Source: Streptomyces sp. SLBN-31
GTDB taxonomy: Bacteria > Actinomycetota > Actinomycetes > Streptomycetales > Streptomycetaceae
Direction of reading: 5' to 3'
Length of the DNA stretch: 64,000 bases
Assembly (NCBI RefSeq): GCF_006715395.1
Contig: NZ_VFNC01000001.1
Coordinates: 2,542,001 to 2,606,000 of the forward strand
Every line of letters starts with the position of its first letter. Position 1 is the stretch's first letter. The notes below the pieces were generated by a model. It had not been told where the DNA came from, made no database searches, and saw only the letters and a list, made by a program, of their open reading frames with translations. Below, one piece after another: positions 59,327-64,000 of the stretch. Made by a program: the position numbers and the translations under genes.

Positions 59327-60514
59327 TCAGTGCTGCGCGTGCGGGTCGTGGTGCGCGTGCCCGGCGTGTTCGTGGCCCTCCTCGGACGGCGCTCCGCCCA
59401 TCATGCGCAGCATCGCGGGCCCTCCGCTGCGCCAGAACCGCCACATGAGCACCGCGGCGAGCAGCAGGAAGGCGATGTTGAGCCAGGTGGTGTAGTTCCA
59501 CGACACGCCCTCGTCGGGGATCTTCGCCGCGCCCTGGTCGGGGACGAGTCCGAGGGCGCCGAAGACCAGTTCCACCGCGTAGCCGGCGAGGACCGTCGCC
59601 GCGTAGAAGGTGACCAGCAGGAAGACGGTCATCCGTGGGCCGTAGTACTTCCGGTAGATGTTCAGGATCGGCAGGATCAGCAGGTCCGCGAAGATGAACG
59701 CGACCACGCCGCCGAAGCTGATGCCCCCCTTCCACAGCACCACCGCCAGCGGCACGTTGCCGATGGAGCAGACGAACGAGGCGATCGCCACCAGGGGACC
59801 GATGAGCGGGCCGACCAGCTTCGCGGCGAGCGGGTGCCCCTCCAGGAAGAGGGACTGCCAGAAGGAGTCGGGCACCCAGGCGGCGATCGCGCCCGCGATC
59901 AGCAGGCCGACCACCAGGTCGCGCAGGATCGCCGCCCACTCCATGACGAACACGTGGGAGACGGAGGTGAAGCCGTCGCGGGACAGGAGCCGCCGTACGA
60001 ACGACCCCTCGCCGCCGACCGACATGTCCATCGCGGCATGGCCCTCCATGGAGCCGGCGAGCCCGCGCCCGGCCTGTTCGCGGGCCTCGCGCAGCAGGCG
60101 CTGCCGCAGGAAGATCCGGAACAGCACCGCCAGCACCACGATCATGATCGGACCGCCGGTGAACTCGGCGAGGGTGAACTGCCAGCCCATCAACAGGGCG
60201 AGGATGATGCCCAGTTCGACGACGAGGTTGGTGGAGGCGATCTCGAAGGCCATGGCGGCGGTGAAGTCCGCGCCCTTGCGGAACAGCGAGCGGGCCAGCG
60301 CCACGGCCGCGTAGGAGCAGGACGAGGAGGCGGCGCCGAGGCCGGCCGCCAGGGTGAGGGTGCGGGGGCGGTCGTCGCCGAGCAGCCGTACGACCGTCGA
60401 CCTGCGAACCACCGCCTGCACGACGGCCGACAGCGCGAAGCCGAGCACCAGGGCCCAGGTGATCTCCCAGGTCATCGATCCGGTGAGGGAGAGCGCGTGG
60501 AGGATCGCGTCCAT
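59327..60514 (-). CDS. Predicted permease with His-rich C-terminus (DUF318/ArsP-like)
   Basis: The protein has 395 residues and about eight to ten membrane segments (LGAASSSCSYAAVALARSLF, FVCSIGNVPLAVVLWKGGIS with CSIGNVP). The Cys/Ser-rich motifs SSCSYA and CSIGN fit the DUF318 permease family, some of which carry arsenicals or metals. The C-terminus is HEHAGHAHHDPHAQH, a probable metal-binding tail. AAGGACCACAGCC precedes ATG 60514. A CsoR-like operator lies 52 bp upstream. Confidence 0.85.
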   Translation of the reverse strand: MDAILHALSLTGSMTWEITWALVLGFALSAVVQAVVRRSTVVRLLGDDRPRTLTLAAGLGAASSSCSYAAVALARSLFRKGADFTAAMAFEIASTNLVVELGIILALLMGWQFTLAEFTGGPIMIVVLAVLFRIFLRQRLLREAREQAGRGLAGSMEGHAAMDMSVGGEGSFVRRLLSRDGFTSVSHVFVMEWAAILRDLVVGLLIAGAIAAWVPDSFWQSLFLEGHPLAAKLVGPLIGPLVAIASFVCSIGNVPLAVVLWKGGISFGGVVAFIFADLLILPILNIYRKYYGPRMTVFLLVTFYAATVLAGYAVELVFGALGLVPDQGAAKIPDEGVSWNYTTWLNIAFLLLAAVLMWRFWRSGGPAMLRMMGGAPSEEGHEHAGHAHHDPHAQH

Positions 60515-60565
60515 GGGGCTGTGGTCCTTCCGGTCCGTCCGGTGTGACACCTCTCCGCGGCACTG

Positions 60566-60580
60566 TACCCCCTAGGGGTA
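60566..60580. promoter_or_regulatory. CsoR-like operator (TACCCC-N3-GGGGTA)
   Basis: TACCCCCTAGGGGTA lies 52 bp before the permease start, overlapping the end of the MsiK-like gene. CsoR-family (DUF156) operators are short G/C tracts of this symmetry. Directly next to it the minus strand reads TACAGT, a possible -10. Confidence 0.65.
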
Positions 60581-61678
60581 TGCATAGCGCATGCCGGTCA
60601 CGGCCGAGAAGCAGTGCACGGCGTCGGTGCGGACCGCCACGCGCACCGGTTCCCCCCTGAAGTGCGTGGGACGCCCGGGGAGCCGGACGACGACGTCACC
60701 GAGCCCGGTGGCCGCGGGCGCGGACGTGTGCAGATGGACTACGGCGCCCGTGTCCTCGACCGCCTCGACCACCAGGTCCAGCCCCGGCGTCGTCCGGTCC
60801 TGCGACGGCAGGACGTCGAACTGCTCGGGCCGCACGCCGAGCACGATCTCGGCGGCGCCCTCCGCCGCGGCGGCCCGCAGGACGGAGCGGGGCAGCGGCA
60901 CGTCCAGACCGCCGAGCCCGACGCCGTCCGGGGAGAGCCGCAGCCGGAACAGGTTCATCGCCGGCGAGCCCACGAACCCGCCCACGAAGGCGTTGGCCGG
61001 CCGCGCGAACAGCTCCCGCGGCCGCCCGACTTGCTGCAGCACCCCGTCCCTGAGCACGGCGAGGCGGTCGCCCATGGCCATCGCCTCGGTCTGATCGTGC
61101 GTGACATAAACCGTGGTGATGCCCAGATGGTGCTGCATCCGGACGATCCGCCTGCGAGTCTCCACCCGCAGCCGGGTGTCGAGGTTCGACAGCGGCTCGT
61201 CCATGAGGCAGACCCGCGGATCCCGCACCAGCGTCCGCCCGGTCGCCACCCGCTGCTGTTCGCCGCCCGACAGCGAGCGCGGCCTGCGCCCCAGGTACCG
61301 CTCGATGTCCAGCACGGACGCGGCGAAGCGGACCCGGCCCCGGGCGTGCTGCCGGGGCATGCGCGCGATCCGCAGCGGGAAGCCGATGTTGTCGGCAGCC
61401 GACAAATGCGGGTACAGCGAGTAGTTCTGGAACACCATCGCGACGTCCCGCTCGCGGGGCGGAAGATGGGTGACGTCACGGACGCCGATGTGGATCGACC
61501 CCGCATCGACGTCCTCCAGACCGGCGAGCAGGCGCAGACAGGTCGACTTTCCGCACCCGGAAGGTCCGAGCAGCACCATGAACTCCCCGTCCTCGATCTC
61601 GAGGTCGAGCGAGTCGACGGCCGGCCGGTCGCCCGACGGGAAGCGCCGGGTGACCTTCTCGAAGGTGACGGACGCCAT
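60572..61678 (-). CDS. MsiK/UgpC-like ABC transporter ATPase
   Basis: The protein has 368 residues. The ABC domain has LLGPSGCGKSTCLRLLAG, the signature LSGGEQQR, Walker B VCLMDEPLSNLD and H-loop VTHDQTEAM. The C-terminal TOBE/MalK-like extension has GFVGSPAMNLF and GVRPEQFDV. This is the MsiK type that energises several sugar importers in Streptomyces, but no solute-binding protein or permease genes are nearby, so it is an orphan. GGAGGGGGATGTC precedes ATG 61678. Confidence 0.88.
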   Translation of the reverse strand: MASVTFEKVTRRFPSGDRPAVDSLDLEIEDGEFMVLLGPSGCGKSTCLRLLAGLEDVDAGSIHIGVRDVTHLPPRERDVAMVFQNYSLYPHLSAADNIGFPLRIARMPRQHARGRVRFAASVLDIERYLGRRPRSLSGGEQQRVATGRTLVRDPRVCLMDEPLSNLDTRLRVETRRRIVRMQHHLGITTVYVTHDQTEAMAMGDRLAVLRDGVLQQVGRPRELFARPANAFVGGFVGSPAMNLFRLRLSPDGVGLGGLDVPLPRSVLRAAAAEGAAEIVLGVRPEQFDVLPSQDRTTPGLDLVVEAVEDTGAVVHLHTSAPAATGLGDVVVRLPGRPTHFRGEPVRVAVRTDAVHCFSAVTGMRYAYP

Positions 61679-62052
61679 GACATCCCCCTCCCGGACAGGT
61701 CCTCGCACCCAGAGTGGAACGGGTGTTGCCGTTCGGCACGCTGCTAGACCGAAAGAGTGACGCAAGAGGGGAATGAAACAGGATGAATTACAACAGTAAC
61801 CCCAAGTTTTCAGCCCCATAGAGCAGGGTGCCGCTCATTTGGTTAATCTGGTCCGGACGGACAGCACCACAGGGTCCCACCCACACCCACGTCCGTCCCG
61901 GGGCAAGCCGTTCACAACGGCCTGCTCGTACTCGAGTTACCGGCGCCACCGCGTCCGAGCTGTTTTCGACTCACACCCGAGCGGGCGTCAGGTGCCGGAC
62001 CACACAGTGGCCGGTATGCCCCGAGGGTGACCCGACACATAAGGAGTGCGCG
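61679..62052. other. 374-bp intergenic region with AT-richer core
   Basis: Divergent promoter space between the MsiK-like gene (minus) and the small gene at 62053 (plus). 61760-61860 is AT-richer than its surroundings. I see no gene, tandem repeat or clear palindrome in it, and no reliable promoter assignment. Confidence 0.5.
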
Positions 62053-62226
62053 GTGACACCGGAGAAGACGAATCGCGAACAACGCCCCAAGGAACGCACC
62101 GAGCGCGCCGGCCGCAGGCCCGGCGAGCTCGGCAGCCTGGACGTGTGGGCCCGGTCGGCCCCGATCCGCCTGGCGGGTTACGAGGACGACCTCGCCGAAC
62201 CCCACATCCTGCCCAGCGTCGACTGA
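62053..62226 (+). CDS. Small 57-residue protein of unknown function (possible peptide precursor)
   Basis: GTG 62053 follows a strong AAGGAG SD at 8 bp. The first ~28 residues are highly charged (EKTNREQRPKERTERAGRRP), the rest is aromatic/acidic (GSLDVWARSAPIRLAGYEDD, then a PHILPSVD end). It has no Cys and no signal peptide. The two-part layout and small size are compatible with a RiPP precursor, but no modifying enzyme lies next to it in this window, so this is only a possibility. A terminator follows at 62302. Confidence 0.65.
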   Translation: MTPEKTNREQRPKERTERAGRRPGELGSLDVWARSAPIRLAGYEDDLAEPHILPSVD

Positions 62227-62301
62227 ACCCACGGCAGGATCTTCGCGATCGCCGACCGCGGGGGGCGTACCGCCACACTCACGTCCCCCGCGGAACACAG
62301 C

Positions 62302-62327
62302 AGCCGCGGCCGAGACCGGCCGCGGCT
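62302..62327. terminator. Terminator after the small gene
   Basis: AGCCGCGGCC pairs with GGCCGCGGCT (62318-62327), 6-base loop, between the small gene and the convergent lysE-type gene. Confidence 0.65.
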
Positions 62328-62331
62328 CCGT

Positions 62332-62367
62332 GTGTATCGGTCCGTCTCCGTGTATCGGTCCGTCTCC
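62332..62367. repeat. Perfect 18-bp tandem repeat (2 copies)
   Basis: GTGTATCGGTCCGTCTCC at 62332-62349 and 62350-62367, directly after the terminator stem. Confidence 0.75.
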
Positions 62368-62378
62368 TCGTGACCGTC

Positions 62379-63026
62379 CTAGTCCTTGCGGCCGGTGACG
62401 GCCACGGTCACGCCCAGGGCGATCATGGTCAGGCCGCCGGTCCCGCCCACCAGCGACAGCCGGCGCGGGGAGCGGGCGAACCAGGCGCGGGCGGTGGAGG
62501 CGGCCAGGCCCCACACACTGTCTGAGGCCAGCGCGATGGCGTTGAAGACCAGGCCCAGCACCAGCATCTGCAGCGTGACGTGCCCCCGGTCGCGGTCGAC
62601 GAACTGCGGGAGGACGGCCGCGAAGAACACGATCGTCTTGGGGTTGGTCACGCCGACGGCGAACCCCTCCCAGAACGTGCGCAGCCCGCTGTGCGCCTCC
62701 CCGCCGCCCGCGAACGCCGCCCGCAGCGAACTTCGGGTGCGCCACGCCCGGATCCCCAGGTACACCAGGTAGGCGGCACCGGCCAGCTTCAGCGCGGTGA
62801 AGACCAGGACGGAGCGTTCCACGACGGAACCGATGCCGACCGCCACGGCCACCACCAGCAGATAGGCGCCGAGCGTGTTGCCCACGACAGTGGTCAGCGC
62901 GGCCCGGCGCCCCTGGGCGAGCGCCCGTCCGACGACGAACAGGACGCTGGGGCCCGGGATCACGATCAGCAGGAAGGACAGCGCCGCGAAGGCGAGCAGT
63001 CGGTCGGTGGACATCATGCTCTTCAT
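62379..63026 (-). CDS. LysE-family translocator
   Basis: The protein has 215 residues and six membrane segments. The family motif PGPSVLFVVGRALAQGRRAA is near the start, followed by VGNTLGAYLLV and FAVGVTNPKTIVFFAAVLPQF. RhtB/LysE proteins export amino acids such as homoserine, threonine or lysine. Three candidate ATGs (63026, 63017, 63014) are close together. It lies 47 bp downstream of the amidase gene end. Confidence 0.88.
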   Translation of the reverse strand: MKSMMSTDRLLAFAALSFLLIVIPGPSVLFVVGRALAQGRRAALTTVVGNTLGAYLLVVAVAVGIGSVVERSVLVFTALKLAGAAYLVYLGIRAWRTRSSLRAAFAGGGEAHSGLRTFWEGFAVGVTNPKTIVFFAAVLPQFVDRDRGHVTLQMLVLGLVFNAIALASDSVWGLAASTARAWFARSPRRLSLVGGTGGLTMIALGVTVAVTGRKD

Positions 63027-63073
63027 GCAAGCACGACGAGGCGCCCGGCCTCAGCCCTATTTTCCGCGGCCCC

Positions 63074-64000
63074 TCAGTCCAGCGGCGCCGTGCGCTGCCA
63101 CGGATGCAGCTCCTCCAGCTGCCGTGCCACCTCCAGCAGCAGCGCCTCCGATCCCGGGCGGCCCACCAGCTGGACGGCGGTCGGGGCGCCGGAGGGCAGG
63201 GTGCCGAAGGGCACGGCCATCGCCGGCCAGCCGGTCAGGTTCCAGGGCGGGGTGAGCGGCGAGTAGTTGGTGTTGGCGACGATGTTGGCCAGCCAGCCCC
63301 GCTCGTCCCAGGCCACCGACCTGGGGGAGCGGCGGGCCAGCGCCGGGGTGAGCAGCACGTCGTACTCGTCGAAGAACGGCTCCAGACGGCGGCGCAGCCG
63401 CTCCCGGCTGTCGCCTGCGCGGACGCGGCCGACGAAGCGGCGGCCGACCGCTGCGTGCACGCGCGTGCGCCGGGTCAGCAGGCGCGGGTCGAGGCCCTGG
63501 GCGTCCACCGCCGTGCCCGCCGTCCAGTGCGTGAGGGAGGTCGTGCTCAGTGAGAGCGGGTAGGGCGGGTCCGCGCGGCGGACCTGGTGGCCGGCCTTGA
63601 TCAGGACGCCGGCGGCGTCGCGGGCCGCGGTCGTGTACGGCCGGGTGACGGTCACACCGGCCAGGGGACTGCGCAGCGACACGGCGATCCTGCGGATGGC
63701 CGGCTCGGACGGCGCCGCCTCGGTGTCGGTGTCCGCGAGCACCGCCAGCATCAGGCGGGCGTCCTCGACGGTCGTGGCAAGGGGCCCGTTCTCCGACATG
63801 CCGAACCAGTCGCCGTCGCTGATGCCCGCCGGGACGACCCCGTGGCCCGGCTTGATGGTGACCAGACCGCAGTTGGCGGCCGGGATACGCAGGGACCCCA
63901 TGCCGTCGTTGCCGAGGGCGAGCGGCACGAACCCGGCGGCCACCGCAGCCCCGCTGCCGCCCGAGGAGCCGCCCGCCGTGCGGGTGAGGTCCCACGGGTT
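63074..64000 (-). CDS. Amidase (amidase signature family), N-terminus beyond window
   Basis: About 309 C-terminal residues are visible. The signature [20 protein letters not shown], then [11 protein letters not shown], contains the Ser-cis-Ser region with the nucleophilic Ser in GSLRIPA; the Asp-Gly-Gly of the common D-G-x-G-S motif reads D-G-M-G-S here. The remainder matches amidases ([34 protein letters not shown]). The catalytic Lys should lie in the missing N-terminal part. Substrate unknown. Confidence 0.88.
   Translation of the reverse strand, partial: NPWDLTRTAGGSSGGSGAAVAAGFVPLALGNDGMGSLRIPAANCGLVTIKPGHGVVPAGISDGDWFGMSENGPLATTVEDARLMLAVLADTDTEAAPSEPAIRRIAVSLRSPLAGVTVTRPYTTAARDAAGVLIKAGHQVRRADPPYPLSLSTTSLTHWTAGTAVDAQGLDPRLLTRRTRVHAAVGRRFVGRVRAGDSRERLRRRLEPFFDEYDVLLTPALARRSPRSVAWDERGWLANIVANTNYSPLTPPWNLTGWPAMAVPFGTLPSGAPTAVQLVGRPGSEALLLEVARQLEELHPWQRTAPLD

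Noticed and set aside
60543..60549. TGTCACA (minus strand) near the permease gene as another ECF41 promoter
   Set aside because: The base run 16 positions downstream is GACC, not NGTC, so the pairing fails.

Overview
The window is a high-GC actinobacterial chromosome segment, almost certainly from Streptomyces. The evidence is strong third-position GC bias, many GTG starts, a monomeric NADP isocitrate dehydrogenase, two ECF41-type sigma factors, an LAXTG-type cell-wall protein, an Rpf/LysM/M23 cell-wall hydrolase, GlgA/GlgC of the actinobacterial type and a DUF5302 protein. From memory, the order idh ... SoxR-type ABC exporter resembles the SCO7000-SCO7008 region of S. coelicolor; I could not check this. 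I saw no rRNA, tRNA, CRISPR array or intact insertion sequence. The only trace of a mobile element is a DUF6262-like remnant near 2.1 kb.

1-13.2 kb is rich in regulator-target pairs. A divergent XRE regulator faces an Atu4866/SDR operon across a perfect 17-bp palindrome. An ECF41 sigma factor lies beside its NmrA-type partner, and both have TGTCACA-N16-NGTC promoters. An ABC exporter, an LAXTG surface protein, a TetR regulator with its palindromic operator and a DMT exporter, a CtaG-like protein, an AraC/VOC pair and an M12-type metalloprotease with a substituted catalytic residue follow.

13.2-21.7 kb is the most interesting stretch. It holds a LuxR-type ATPase regulator, a second ECF41 sigma factor with a perfect ECF41 promoter, and a divergent block of a TPR-CHAT caspase-like protease facing an operon of a cytosolic S8 protease, a sigma-70-like factor and a small accessory protein. 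I read this as a two-protease plus sigma-factor signalling or conflict module. A CTGTATCAGG motif is shared between the S8 operon leader and the LuxR gene leader.

21.7-37 kb is mostly metabolism and transport: N-formylglutamate amidohydrolase, YciI, isocitrate dehydrogenase, a secreted M1 aminopeptidase, MscS, crotonase, SDR, a flippase-like membrane protein, an ABC exporter with a SoxR-like 19-bp-spacer promoter, an APC permease, and a GntR/APC permease pair. It ends with a frameshifted secreted-protein gene.

37-49.5 kb carries a DEAD-box helicase, DUF5302, two tandem-repeat tracts, panD flanked by two GNAT genes, gnd, a three-domain cell-wall hydrolase, a DMT transporter, a FhuF-like iron-sulfur protein, and glgA-glgC for ADP-glucose and maltose-1-phosphate/glycogen synthesis.

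49.5-64 kb holds a secreted GH2-GH92 glycosidase pair behind repeated operator-like sites, a wax-ester synthase/DGAT enzyme, a zinc-ribbon SDR, a second SDR, an HD protein, a His-tailed permease behind a CsoR-like operator, an orphan MsiK-like ABC ATPase, a small peptide gene of unknown function, a LysE exporter and the start of an amidase gene that runs off the window end.
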